This document shows positions 46,852-61,000 of a DNA stretch of 64,000 nucleotides, piece after piece. The notes under the pieces were generated by a model. The model was not told where the DNA came from, made no database searches, and was given only the letters and a program-made list of their open reading frames with translations. Positions within the stretch are counted from its first letter, which is position 1. Each line of letters opens with the position of its first letter. The position numbers and the translations under genes are program-made. Source of the DNA: Pelecanus crispus (Eukaryota > Chordata > Aves > Pelecaniformes > Pelecanidae); NCBI RefSeq assembly GCF_030463565.1, contig NC_134649.1:36667044-36731043 (forward strand). Reading direction: 5' to 3'.

Positions 46852-47330
46852 TGTGACACCTTCTCTGACACAATTAAAACAGATCTTAAGCTCGTTAGGC
46901 TTACTAAAGCCCTGATAACATAGACTCAGGACACCTATGCCAAGATGAGCACTCAAGGAACTGGTTTCGTAACATTCCAAGGCCAAAGGCCTGATGAGCT
47001 AATTCAGTGACCATGTATGAACAAAGGGGGCCCAAAGTTCAACCAGTGGACAAGTGAGGAGGACCCCCCCCCCGGCAGACCACCAAAGAGGATGACCATG
47101 CCTGCGGATTGGACATTTGCATATGTTAATAAGTTCCAGGAAATCTCATGTTTATGTGTATGAATTCTCAGAAATCCTGTGAATATGTACGACTTTATAG
47201 TATATAATCTTTGGAAGTTTGCCAAATCATTGGAGCACTCATGGTGGAACGATCCCCAGCGCTGCAATAGAGGATGCCTGCTTAATAGTAACTTTGTTGC
47301 TATTGAGTTTTATTTCTGGAACTTACCGAA
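46852..47330 (+). mobile_element. probable endogenous-retrovirus LTR
   Basis: The block begins near TGTGACACC. It has a TATA-like element (TTATAGTATATAA, about 47195-47207) and then CGATCCCCAGCGCTGCAATAGA, where AATAGA replaces AATAAA. It then shows a TTGCTATTGAGTTTTATTT / GGAACTTACCGAA segment near 47300-47330. This order (TATA, CCCCAGCGCTGCAATAAAGGA-type R, then U5) is that of avian ERV LTRs as I recall them. The exact ends are uncertain and no coding remnants flank it. Confidence 0.5.
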
Positions 47331-47656
47331 TACTCCGTTTCCTCCTATGGAGAGGTTCGGACTTTGAAGAATAGTATCCGCAAATTTTTGTATCAACTGG
47401 ACAACTTAAAGAGCAGTAACCATATGAGTCAAGAGTATATGGAAAACCGGCTGCGTAGTGACAGGGGTAGGCTTGAGGCTCCACAGCTATTTACTGTCAG
47501 TTGCTGTTTTCCAGAAGCCCGAGTCAAAAGATGATGTACAAAATGAGCCGATTAGGAGACAATCGCTGGGGAAAAATATAACTCAGCAGATGTGAAATTA
47601 AAAAGGATGAGATTAAGAAACAGACAAAACTCTGTACTTGTGACAATGCTAGGTTT

Positions 47657-47716
47657 AAAAAAAAAAAACCACACACACAACAAAAAACCAAAACACACAC
47701 CCAACAAAACCACAAG
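47657..47716. repeat. A/C-rich low-complexity tract
   Basis: An A12 run followed by ACACACAC and CAAAACC-like units for about 60 bp. Confidence 0.85.
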
Positions 47717-48003
47717 CACCAGTAATCATTACACTGAAGTGAGAAGGTTTTTCTAATGCAAATTGAACTACCACCATCACTAAAACCAGGTTTGTCCTTC
47801 TCTTGTTACAGTAATTACAATGGCAAGATAGACGTTGTAAGATCACTCTGATAGTGCTGTAATAAGCATGGAGTAGCAAAATTAGAGGTAAAGATAATTG
47901 CTATTTATGAGATGAAGTTTGGGTACGTTTCTCACATACTTTGAAAACAATATAAAAACCACAGACAATGCAATGTGTTAGCAAGTCCCTTGTGCATTAA
48001 GAG

Positions 48004-48536
48004 TTTATTTTATTTTTGTAATGGAACCGCACCATTGGTTACTCTAATTGAGGTATTTAGCCAAAATCCAGTCAGTAAAATAACTACACTGCCTTAGAGC
48101 TATGTAAAAACATTTGTACAAAATTTGTGTCAAATGTCAAATAAATACATAAGTTTTGATATTTCTGTAAAGAAAAGTGATTTGGATACTCTTACAGTAA
48201 AAAAACCTTGCTGTTTCACACATTTTAGGCAAACATTCAGTTTTACATTAAAACAGACCTCAAACTGAAGCCCAGGTACATCTCAAATACAAATGTAGAA
48301 ACTTAAAAGTGCCAACAAACAAGATAATTCAAGTACAGTAAATGTTAAAAAATATATATATTTATTTCAATTTTCAGATTTCCAACAGGTACAGGTCATC
48401 AGGATTTAAATAAGACAAGAAAACATTTGAGTTAAAGGACAAGAAACATTTTGTTCCAGAATAAAATAGAAATTGTTAATCCACCATTTTAGAAACAGAA
48501 AAGTCCACAGCAACTTATAAAAAGAGACTTACAGGT
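48004..48536 (-). terminator. TASOR: TASOR 3' UTR with candidate polyadenylation signals
   Basis: On the minus strand AATAAA occurs at 48366-48361 (about 170 bp after the stop) and, twice overlapping, at 48014-48004 (about 525 bp after it). Either could end the transcript, and both may be used. Which site dominates cannot be read from the sequence. Confidence 0.55.
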
Positions 48537-49093
48537 TTATTTCTGTTTTGAATATGGCCTGGAAGAATCACAATTTATATCCCAACCACCTGGTGATGAT
48601 GACTTTTCTGTATCCATGCTCTGACTGTAAGCAGATAGAAAATAATTGCCCCCTTCTTGGTTTTGACTTGCAGAAGAAATTGGGTATGTTGTTCCCAGAA
48701 AAGTCTGATGAGTGAGTACATTAAAGTGACTGAACTGGTGGGACATGTTTAATTGTCTGCTGTAAACCTGGAAGTTATTGAAAGGAGCTTGTTCGACTGA
48801 ATTGTGTTTTTCTCCTTCAGCGGTGCACGTTGTAGAAACTGGAGTAATGGGCTGTATCTCTTCCAAGTCAATTTTAGAAGTCTTTTCCATCAAACTGATT
48901 TGTTCTTCAGGAGATAACTCTGTAACTGATAAGCAGCTTTCTTTCACATCTACTCCATGTGAGCCCTTGGCCTCTGTCTGCAAAACTTCCAAATGAGCAT
49001 CAGAGGCATCATTGCAGATTTCTATTTGTGATGTTTCATCCCCTGAATCCAGAGACATGTCCTCCTCATCCTTTTCATCGTTTTCTACAAGAA
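48537..49093 (-). CDS. TASOR: TASOR terminal coding exon with stop
   Basis: 557 bp, residues 755-939 of the fragment, ending SSRPYSKQK and TAA (48537-48539). It starts [19 protein letters not shown], an acidic low-complexity tail, and later has [20 protein letters not shown]. The acceptor AATGTAG is preceded by an uninterrupted 22-T tract, and a second, frame-breaking TGTAG lies nine bases inside the exon. Confidence 0.96.
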
Positions 49094-52000
49094 CTACATT
49101 AAAAAAAAAAAAAAAAAAAAAAGAGAAAGTCCTATTCTATTGAAATACAAACTTTGGTTAGAAAAGCTATACACTACTCACACAGTGTTACGCTTCAGGT
49201 CTGTAAGTCCAATATCACTTAAGTCTTGATCTTCTGCCACTCTTGCTCACTTACTCAACATACACACTTAACCCTCTGTGTGAGTGTCCAGTTATTCCGC
49301 TGCTAAAAGCTTCTGCGCATTGTGTTCATGTTTAGTGTTGGGAAATCCCAACCCCCAGCTCCAAAGGGGTTAATGTCAAAACAGCATCTAAAGTCATACA
49401 GTAGGTGAGCATTTGATCAGACAATTGAAGGAGTACAATTACTGACATCTCAGTCCTTTTGTTATGGTTATCTAAAAGCTACCATTAAGTTTATCCTTTT
49501 CCTGAAAACAGATGGTTACACCACTTTGGCATATATCTAATTTCTCAAATACCACGCTAGCCTATAAATCTGCACTTAGGATCTCCTTTGGTGCTCCATC
49601 CCAGCTGCTTTTCCCCCATCATTTAAAACAGAGAAAGAGTAGCTTGAGAGTTGGGTTTTCCTTGCCATCTGTAGTGTTCCTTTACAAGAGCAAAGGCACA
49701 CTATTTCAAGGACCTCCACCCCACACACCTAATTAGCTAAAGAAAGTATAAGTGTGTTTAATATTACCTGATTGTCTTTCGTGAGCATCAGAGGGAGGAA
49801 GGCTGTTTTCTTCAGTAACCGAGTTGTGATACCCAACGAGACTTTTAAAGTTTCGCATGAAGTCATCGACAGTAGCAACCACTATTCCATTATCAACATA
49901 ATTTGAAAGTGTTTTGAGATTCTTTTCTAAGTATGTAAAAGGAGATTTTGTATTAATATTTAGCACCTATTACCAGAAGAGGGAGCAAAGGGAGAAAAAA
50001 AAAAAAAAAAAAACCAAAACCAACCCCATAAATTTCGTTTCTACCTGTTAAGAAAACAACATGTCTCTGCTGTATGTTTTGAGCCTGAAGCCTGATAAGA
50101 CAGTCTAATTCTGGAGCATTTCGAGTTTGAGAATCACAATTATGGTAAGACAGAATCTCAACCAAGTGCTTCTTTTGATAGGTATTCAGAAGGGTCAGCA
50201 GACTCAGGGCATTACCATTCATTCTATAATGGGGGGGAAAAAAACACTATTAGAAAGATAATTTTAATATTTAGACTGACCTTAAATCAAGTAAGTCAAA
50301 AGACAAACATAAGAGTTAAGTTCTACTTAATAGGGTTTTGGAGAGCATAATTAAAGCTGAAGTGTTTTAACAACTGCCATTTGAAAAACACTACTTACCT
50401 CCCCAGCTCTTTAAGTTTTTTTTGTATTTTACAGTGGACTTTCCACTGCCATTTCCCATCTGGGGTATTGAGATCCTCCAGAAACTTTAAGAACTGTTTT
50501 AGTTTATCTGTTTTGGAGATATTGAATAGAAGTTAAGTGGTATGCAAACTGAAAATACTGCTTCAGTATATGCAAAAAGCTTCTTTCAGTTTTCAAAATA
50601 TAGTTACACAACTATGAACATTAGCTTAGTACTTTAGGTTTTCTTCATAGCAGATTAGCCAACAACACTATTCCAAAACTGAACTTTTTTTGTAGGTCAG
50701 ATGCCTAACAGTGCTATCTGCTTATATAAAACCTGAATTCATTCAGACATGGTCTGCCTTGCTAAAATATCCATGTTAAAAACTGGTAACTTCGTTAACT
50801 ATTCAATTTCAAATAAAGAAAAAGTGAAAAAAATGTAGTTTTGCAATATTTTTTTCCTAGCATATTTGTGGATTGAGTAGCAAGGAATAAAAGGTTCCAT
50901 GTATATAACTACACAACCAAACACAAACTTAGAAAGACAAAATCTCCAAGTTCACATGTTCCCCAGAAACATGTTCTCCAAAAAGGCTACTGAGGCAAGA
51001 AAGAGACTGAATTAGGTGAAGTTCTCAAAGAAACCTCACAAAAATTAGATAGAAGACTTTAAAATTAGAAGACTTGATTCTTCACTGTGATAAGTATGGC
51101 GTTTCTCTCATATACTAAAATGTTTGGCTTTTTTTGGTCTGTGTTTTAAAGTTTCAGAAAGCATCACACTTACCTGTAGTGATGGACTCTGGATTAAGGA
51201 CAGATTCATCTGACACAACAAAACCACCAGACACAAATAATTCATTGTAAGTGTGATTTTTCACATCATCCAAACTATCGACACCCGCAAAGCTGACACA
51301 AGAAAGCCTCTTCAAAGTTACTAAGCCAGGTATCTGTTTAAAAATGTTATATATCAGAGATGTATACTAAAGATCATTAAAAAAAAAAAAAGATAACTTT
51401 CCTACTTACTAATACCAAATATCAACCTTCAAAACACATTTGCAAAGAGTTACTTTTTTTTTTTCTTGCCTTGGGAGGTGCTCTCTCAAAAACATTATAG
51501 GAGCAAGACAATGGAAGTTGAGCACTTCAAATGATTTTACTTTCTGTCCAGCAGAGGTTCATAAGCCACAGCTGTCAGGAATACTTAAGGTAATCCGACA
51601 GCTGCCTCCACTTGCCATTAGAGCATCACAGAACTAGAAGCAGAACTACTCAGGCCTCTGTACAACTTTACAGCTGCTAAGAATAAATACGCATTAGCAC
51701 ATATGCGGAGGTGGAAGAAGATATGCGTATCTGATGGAACAAGACTAGGTATTTACCACAACCATTTTTGTTTCTTCAAATGGCAACTGATCATAGGACA
51801 TCGTTTAAGTGCTGTGTTGCTACGAGAAAGTAGCCTTGCTCAAAACGAGGTTTTTAACAGTAGCTTTCTATAGTATACATTTACTTATGCAAATACCTTA
51901 TGGATGAGGTTGGCGATGTCTTCATTTTGAATAATTATCAACAGTTTATCTAAAGCAGCTCTTCTTTTAAGGAACTGTTCTGGATGGCACTCTGTATTAC

Positions 52001-55000
52001 CTAACTTTGTAAGATATTCCTAACACCACAGAAAGAGAAGATGGTGAAGAAGTAGTGAATAGGTAGTTTGGCCAAAACAATCCCCACACAATGACCACGT
52101 TAAATAAGTTTTCCACTCCAATGAATCTCAGAGGGACTGGTTTCCTCATCTTTTCGACACATAAATTGGAAGGATGTAGCAACACAGAAATAGGCTGTTT
52201 CAGCAAGTCAGTCATTCTTACAGAATTGCACGTAAATGGCCAAGTGACAGTCTATCAAAACTGCATGAGTTTTCAAGTAAAGCCAGAAGTTTTTATTACT
52301 TCACTTCCAACTTTCGTCTTCTACATTTAGATACAGAAGAAGAGTAATGTCCAAAAGTTACCTGTACTATTCACTGGAGGGAAAGGGAAAAAACCCAAAC
52401 CACACACATAGACTTTCCAAATATTCTTTCTAAAATGGTAAGCTATCACATTTTTGCCCTTGTTATCTTCTTTCTGTAAGGCTACCCCCCCAGGCAGTAT
52501 TTTCAGAAAGAACCAAACTACAGCCTGTTCCACTTTCCCACTGTAAGAGGACAACTTACGTAAAAGCTAAATATAAGCAAGACTACCTCAGAACCCCAAC
52601 CAAAAAGTGGAACAGGACAGCCTACTTTCACAATTCAACATTTTTTGAAACAAATTTCAGACTACCTTATGTTTGCAAGTCCAGTTTTATACATTCTGAT
52701 TTGAAAAGCACTCTATTTCAAAACTAAAGAGAGGTCGAACTGGAACATATTTACCTTGATTTCTTTGCACAGAATGCTTTCCTCCTCTTCATGAATATAA
52801 AATTTCACAGTGTTTTTCTGCACATCTTTAATAATTTTGACCAAACTGTTAAATACTTCAGGTTTTAACTGGCTTATTAAATCAGAAAGGGCTGGTTGGG
52901 TTGAAACGTTTAAGTTCTCTGGGGATTTCTGTGTCTTTTCTGGTGGCTCCATCAGATCACCACTGGAAGAGGTCTGATCAGATGTCAGCATATCCTCTGC
53001 TTTAGCATTCACATGAGCTATTTCCTCCTTCACTAAGGGTAAGCTTGACAAACGCTGCTCGTTAGAATCCAGATCTTCCACCACGTTATTACACAATGGC
53101 TCTGATAACAATGCCGTGTCAGAGTCCTTGCAAACAGGTAACAGGTCAGGTGGAGGATTCAGCACAGCGTTACTAACCACTTCTGCTGATTCAGGACTGG
53201 AATAAATTGGTGGAGTATGCCTAATGCACGAAGAGGACGAAATAACACTATTCAACTTTTCACTCAGTGTCTCTATATATTCTTGGACAGAAATCTCTGA
53301 TGCCTGTAAACATATGTATTCAGAAAGTCTCATTATCCTCTCTCGGGCAGAGAAGACTGGTGTGGACATACCACTAACATAAGAAATATTCTTTTGCTGC
53401 AGAATTTCCTGAATCTTTCTTGCAAAGAGATTATATTCTTCTAATAGTGTAGTCTCTATTATTGCACTAATGGAATGCTTAGTTGTAAAAGGGTGATCTG
53501 CTAGCCCACACTGATCTTCAAGTTTCTCCACTTGTCTTGTATAAAGTCCATCTTCTGCTGTCCCCTTTTGTGTGTCTGAAAATGGAGAGTATGGAAACTG
53601 ATAATCAGAACTTCTCTGTCTATTTATTACCCGGGGGTCATTAGGAAAGGCATCCTTTGGCGGTAAATACACCAGTGGTTCTTCTGGTGATTTCAGACCT
53701 ATATAGGAAGAGTTAATCATCATCATCTCATGCTTGAAAGTCATACATAACTGATATACTAAAACCTCCAAAACACAGTTTTGAAACAGCATTACTGTTG
53801 TGCCTCCCCCCTCCAATCAACTTAAATCCAAAGACTCAAGTGTTACTGTCTGCTGAGGTACAGAAGCACAGAAAATTTAATAGCTCCTAAGACAGTGGAA
53901 CAATAAAGTCAAAGTTCGCTCAGAAAAGCAGAACACAGGTAATTTTCCCAGAGATAACATCTGATTAAGCATAACGGGAACTGCCTTAATTTAAAAAAAA
54001 AAAATAAATCAAATTAGACATTAAGCAGGGTGACAAATTATTCAAATATTTTAGTTTGCTACTAGGTTATAATCCTCAGACTTTCAAAAGACTTATTTTA
54101 GCCAGAAACTACCTTGTGGAGTTAGACTGCAAATTGCAAGCTCTATGTCTGATCTCACAATTGAGAGCAGAAGGGTTTTTTTGCTTGAAAAGGTAGGACA
54201 TAAGTCTTATGGTAATTACTGATACACAGAATGAGTTATGCTGCAAGGAGTGCTGAAAGCTTCTCATAATCCAAACCTCAGATCATTTCTGCAGCACTTG
54301 GGTTTCTTCACCATCCACTTTCAAAACTATGGTTTTGTTTCTTTTTAAGCCAAATTTAACACGTTGTTGCAATTAATGATATATATACACACAGGTATTT
54401 CAGATACATACGGGCATTTCAGTATACATCTGTTCCATAAATACTTCAAAAGAGGTTTCTTCATTGGTTTTGTTTGAGGGTTTTTGGTGTTTGGGTTTTT
54501 TGGGGGGTTTGGTTTGGTTTTTTTTTTTTTTTGGGGGGTGGTAATTATTGTTAAAGCTAATACAGTTGTAAGCAGAAAACCAGATTTCTGGAACAGAAGC
54601 AATAACCAAGATAGTATTGACAGTTTCTGAAAGTTAGTATTCTTTTGGAATGCAGTCATTTTTGTAGCCAGTTAAAGTTATATTCAGTCCCTAATTTGAT
54701 CATGTCCATCCAGATCTAACAGGAAAACATCTGCCACTAACAGGATCCCTTTTTCAAGGTGACAGTATCACCTCTTAGTTACTTTATGCCACTAGAGTCA
54801 TACAGAGAAACCAGAAACGTGGTTCCATTTTATGTTCCTTATCAATGAAACTACCTGTTCTTTCTTCATCCTTCAAAGCACATCCTTTGAGTCAACCCAA
54901 ATTTCTACTTATCTTTAAAAGCACTAAACGCAGATATAAATAAGGTTATTCCAGTTAGTGCCATTCTATTTTATTTGAACCTTTTTTCTGTTGCCCTGTA

Positions 55001-58000
55001 CCTTCAGTGTTGATCTACACCTTTTCCATACTCAAGTATATTAATTTTAAAAGACTCTGAAGAACTCAGTACCAAATTATAACATTAACAGAGTAAACAG
55101 TTTAAGCTCATTTGAGATACAAGGTACCTAAGAATATGTTATGTATCTCATTCTTCCTGAGCTGCTCAACACTTACAAGCTACATCACTATTGTGGTCAA
55201 GAAATGTTGTGCTATAAGCAAGTCTTAGTAAGAAAATTAAAAGCTATACTATGGCTTTAAATTTGGGGCTATTTTTAACTTCTTACGTTTTAATACAGCT
55301 AATCAGTTGCACAGCAATTTTTAGCAATGAAATTTTGTTCTGTGGCTCTTCCTGCTTGCACCCCCAATACAGGTAAATTTTCAAATCCTAAGGTTATTGA
55401 AAAGATTAATATACAATTCACTCATCCTGATTTGATGGGAAGTTTCTGTAATAATTATATTAGGAAAAAAGTTTTCAAGATATATATGATTAAGAACTGA
55501 TTAGTCTTCAAAGGTTATTATTTAAAGTTTTCCAGAAAGAAACTTTGTTTTAAAAAACAAAAGCCTTTCTTTTTACTAAAAAGGTTTTCATTAAAAACAT
55601 TAAGCAGAATTTAAACAGAAAGATACACTGTGGCATATGAAATCCGAAGTATTTTCCAACATGTAAAAAACAGGATTAAAAAAAATAAAAGGATGATTTA
55701 AACTAAAGTTTCCCTTATTTAAATAGAATTCTCTGAAGGCAGCATCCTGCATAGATCTACACCTTTGGGTCACAAGTCTTCACAAGAAACAAATGCACAA
55801 GCAAGGAGCAAACCCCAAATAAACAAACACAGACTCAACAACTATTAAAGTATGATTTTTGATTTCAAACATAGTCTTTTTTGGGAATACCTTGCAACTG
55901 GATATGTCAAAGAAACCAGAAAGAGAACTGCCTGAAAACAATCTTAGAAAGAACAGCTGTTTAAGAGCTACTGAAGTAATTAACCTTGATGATTTAGAGT
56001 CAAATTCTTCACTGCTTAAGAGACATCCTTCTACAGTGACACCAGAAAGAGGAGTCTTGGGTAGATTTTGAAATCAGCAATTCAACCACCACCTGACAAA
56101 CAAAGCCTAAAACATTCTGTGTCTTCATATTCAAGATGAATGTCATCAAAAGCCATCAATTCAGAATGTCCATTAATGCATTAATCTTCTCTTACAAGAG
56201 AAGGAAGAATAAGCAAGAACAAACACCATTTTTGTGCTTACTGTCTAAAGCCAAAGACAACTCTCAAATTCAAACCAAAACTGAGTTAGGATGGGTTTCC
56301 TGAAACACACATGTGCCCAAGTTAGCTTTCAAAAATATGACTCAGGTTTGCTTACCATTGTCAGAAGTTTGAGATTATGTCATCACACAGAAATGAACAA
56401 TAACATGATACAGAAGCAGTCCAGACAAGTTGAGGACCTATGAACAACTATCTCCTCCCAACACTTTCTGATGATGTTGGGGAAGAAGCAAGACAAACCC
56501 CCCTACTCCTCAAGTCACAAACTATGAAGAGTTAAGTTCTTAAAGTAAGTTTAGCTGAACATGATCCCTGCATCAAAAGTAAAACATTTTTGTTTAAAAG
56601 GAAAAACCAGGAGACAGGTAATTTGCCTTCCTGCAATTGTGCAGAGATGAAAAAGAAAGATTGATGTTCTCCAAATTCCTTTCTATAGCTACCTTGCTAA
56701 AAAAAAAAAAAAAAAGACATGGAGAAGCTATCAGATTTAGAAAGCAATCGGTTTCAGAAAAGAACAAAGCTTCCTTTAAATTCTGTTACTGCATTGATCT
56801 TAATTCCCTAGAATAAAAATTCAAAGCCCTCTAGAAGATACTATACAGAAAGATATGCCCAGTAAAAATCAAGTGCCAGTAGCCCAAAATATTAAAGGCT
56901 CTTTTGACTATCCTACAGCTGCCTTGATGTACTTCAATAAAATGAGTCCCCTTGCTGAATAGCATATTACTGATCTAATTTTCTCATGAAATTCAATGCC
57001 AGGTGCAAATACAAGCTGCTCAGTAGTTCAGGCGGTAATGACATACGCAAACTGTCCCACCCACTCTTCTCTTTATCTTCATATTATTACAGCTGATCCT
57101 CTTGAACTCTTCCTGCCCCTCCTGAAGGGCAGCAGCAGTTAGCATTTGTAGACTTTCTTGGTATTTATATAGCACCTTTTGCATGATCATAGTGCAGAGC
57201 TAGTAAATACCTATTGTAGCAAGAGCTAATTTGAAGAACTGACCTCGTAGGAACTCAAGAAATCCAATGATGCTCAAGACAATTTCTTTCATCTCTAGAG
57301 GACAGTACTTCTCCCTCTCAGAAGACTTCAGAGACCTTTTTTTCTAGTAAGATTTATAGTCTCACAGATGACTGTGCAACGTCAGTCAATTGACAAACCC
57401 TTGCAAGAACTCCCACATCCAGCGTCTGTGATGTATTACAGTTTTTAGATGCTTAATCATCCACTTCACTAGTTCTCTCAGCAACCATATCTTCATCTAT
57501 ATGCACAGTGGCCATTTCCTCCAGGAGTAAAAGAAATAATGTCCTATCCAAACAACTTTACAGTCTCCATACTCTTTACGTTAGCAAAATATCAGAACAG
57601 ATTTTTGATGTTTAGCCCTTAAAGAAAGTGCAGAAAACATTATCCAGAACTACCCTCTCATTTCGTTGAAAGGCCTATGAATCCTGTGATGGGAAACCTG
57701 TTTCCCCTGCCCTCTTCCCTTCTCAGCCAAACAAACAAAAAAGAGCTGCTGAACTACACAACTGGATGGAGATCAGAAGCGTCCAAGAGACAGATTCCAG
57801 CATTCCTGGAACATGATCAGAAATCAGCAAGTTTTTACTCAGAGAATGCAGTTAACAAATTCCATCTGGATTTAGTCATAAGACAACTTGATTTGTAGCC
57901 TTGAATTTAGAGCTCTTCATGACTGTTCTTACAGCCCAGTTTCCACATCCTTCAAATCCATGCTTTTATGCTCTCCCAAGACTTGACACTGTTGACTCAT

Positions 58001-61000
58001 CAAGAAGTAGAACAAGAAACTTCTTCTGTAAGATCATTTAAGATTTAACTGTTTAGATAAAGACTTTGAATCACTTCCAGTAGAAGAGCTTGATGCAATA
58101 AGAAATAGACTATGTTCTATAAGGAGAACGCATTTTTCATTATTTTTCTGGATTACAAGTTGCAATTATCCACCCGTCCAATCTTTCAGGAGAACTTAGC
58201 AAATTCACACACTGAATTCAAAACAGTTATGTACCTTACCAGATAAATACTCAAGCATTCACATTCCTAAATTATGTCAGTATGTACCCAAAGCAATATT
58301 CTCCACCAGTATCTGTTTTCATCCAGCAGATTTCTGTATTAATCAAATATCAAAAACAACTACATAGGCTATATATACACACTTGTGTACCAACATGTGA
58401 CCCAAGAATGGGATCTATGAAAGACAGAAACCTTTAGAACATGTTTTCATTCCCTATTTGTAGCAACATTAGAGTTAAACCCATCTTACCTGTAATTGGA
58501 ATAAGTTTCCAGTGCATTCCAACTTCTCCTATATTATTTGAGTTGGAATGTTGCCTGCGGTAAACATGTTCTATAGGTGTGCTAGGACAGGGACTGTAGT
58601 CTTCAAAACTACTTACACTTCCAGTGCTTGCTTCCTAAAAAACAATAAAAATGCTCAGCTCAAAACTTTTTTTTTTGGTAGCTATTAAGCTTTTACATTC
58701 TGAACAGCTGACAGTAAGAACATACCTGAGTTCACAAGCATATTGGCAATTTTACTGTCAATCAAGTCAAGTCAAACTTGGAAATGTTTACATGAGGCAC
58801 TTATACATTTCATTTACCTGTTGGATAATTTCTGAGACAGATGTCTTTGCTGATGGTCTATCATTAAGTAAATAAGGCAGACCTGAGCACATGCCTTAGA
58901 GTAGAGAAGCTGCGTGGGGCAGGGAGGAAAGGAAGCAGAGAGGGGAAAAAAATTAGGAAAACTGTCTGCTCCTTAGCCTTTTTCAGGCTGTCATCTTGAC
59001 AGCTGACTAAAGCCATGAGATGTTGGCATTACTGAGGAACTGCCTGCAACCAGTATTAAGCCCTTGGACAATCCACTTTCACATTCCAGATGGTTAGAAA
59101 CAAAACAGCACAGAGATTACAGGTAGGACAACTCTTTCCTGCTCCATGACTTAGAAACTGGGCTTTGTGTAGAAGTATCAATAACAGAGATCACAGAACA
59201 ACCACTCTGTAGAGTAATGTGATCGAGCAAGCTGGGGCACTCTGAACCCTAAGCACAAGAGCCTTCTTCAAAGGGTGTTCTAACAGTTATATGCTGTCAT
59301 GAGAAGTATGCGTGGAACACGAACACCACTGCACCAAGAGGGCACATAAAGAGAGCCAGGCATGTCTGTTAAGTGCTCAGAATTTTTGTAACTCTGCTCC
59401 CACCAAAACTAAAGCAAGCCAATTCCACAATAATCTTTAATATCCATAGAGCATTTAAGACCTTCCACTATGCACATTTCTTAGTGCTTTCTCACTCAGA
59501 CACTGCTAGAGGGACAGAAACAACCCCATCATCTTTTCCACAGTACAAGACCAAAAAGGAGGATTGCAAGATCCTCACTTGTGCACACAAGTGAGGGGTG
59601 TTTTCCTGCCCCATGAAATGCCTGCTACTATTAAGTAGGAGAGAGAATACGCTTTGAAGAGGCTAGACCAAAACCAATTCCCCAAACTGGTGCAATAACT
59701 ACAATTAGAGAAAAAGAATGCTTGATGATTGCAAAGCAGTAAGAACAACTTTATTAACCCTGAGGTATTGTCACTAGAAAAGGTCACTAACTCACACAGA
59801 GAAACAGTCAGCTGAGGTAAGCTGTTGCCATTGGGTGTTTTTTTGGTTTGTTTTTAAGATAATAGTCCAGAACCCATAAAGCATATTTAGTTTCCAAAGA
59901 CAATTGACTTAGTTTTGCCAATCTGTTCTACCAAGATGAGAGACAGCTATCATTAAAAGGAAACAGCTCTCATGCTGCTTTTCTAGACTAACTATTGATC
60001 ACCTGTGGATAAACATTCTTGTTTAAGATACCTCCAACCAACCCTAACTATCAAATACAGACTGCAATTTAACTTCTCTCACTTTCTTGCTTATAGAATA
60101 GAATCATAGAATCGTTTAGGTTGGAAAAGACCTTTAAGATCATCCAGTCCAACCATTAACCTAACACTACCAAGTCCACCACTAAACCAGTTAAGGGTAG
60201 AGTAGCAATTTCATGTTTTCTGGCTTGGTGGCTGGACTATTTATAATGAAAGTAAAAACTAGGAATCATTAAGATTGGAAAGGACCTTGAAGATCATCAG
60301 TCCAACCACCAACCCAACACCACCATGCGCACTAAACCATGTCCCAAAGTGCCACATCTACACGTTTTTTGAACGCTTCCAGGCATGGTGACTTCACCAC
60401 CTCTCTGGGCAGCCTGTTCCAATGATTGACTACTCTTTCCGTGAAGAAATTTTTCCTAACATCCAACCTAAACCTCCCCTGATGCAACTTGAGCCCATTT
60501 CCTCTCGTCCTATTGCTAACTACTTGGGAGAAGAGACCAACAGCCACCTCACTACAACCTCCTTTCAGGTAGTTGTAGAGAGCGATAAGGTCTCCCCTCA
60601 GCCTCCTCTTCTCCAGGCTAAACAACCCCAGTTCCCTCAGCCGCTCCTCATAAGACCTGTGCTCCAGACCCTCCACCAGCTTTGTTGCCCTTCTCTGGAC
60701 ACGCTCCAGCACCTCAATGTCTTTCTTGTATTGAGGGGCCCAAAACTGGACACAGTATTCCAGGTGCGGCCTCTCCAGTGCTGAGTACAGGGGGACAATC
60801 ACCTCCCTGCTCCTGCTGGCCACAGCATTCCTGATACAAGCCAAGATGCCGTTGGCCTTCTGGGCCACCTGGGCACACTGCTGGCTCATGTTCAACCGGC
60901 TGTCTACCAACACCCCCAGGTCCTATAGCATTGCATGGGGTTGTTGTGACCCAAGTGCAGGACACAGCACTTGGCCTTGTTAAACCTCATACAGTTGGCC

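Larger units (their letters stand above)
45736..47990. other. convergent intergenic gap between CCDC66 and TASOR 3' ends
   Basis: About 2.2 kb between the predicted polyadenylation sites of two convergent genes. It holds a T24/AATAAA retrocopy-like 3' end near 46400, two A/C-rich low-complexity tracts and a probable LTR. No gene was recognised. Confidence 0.65.
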
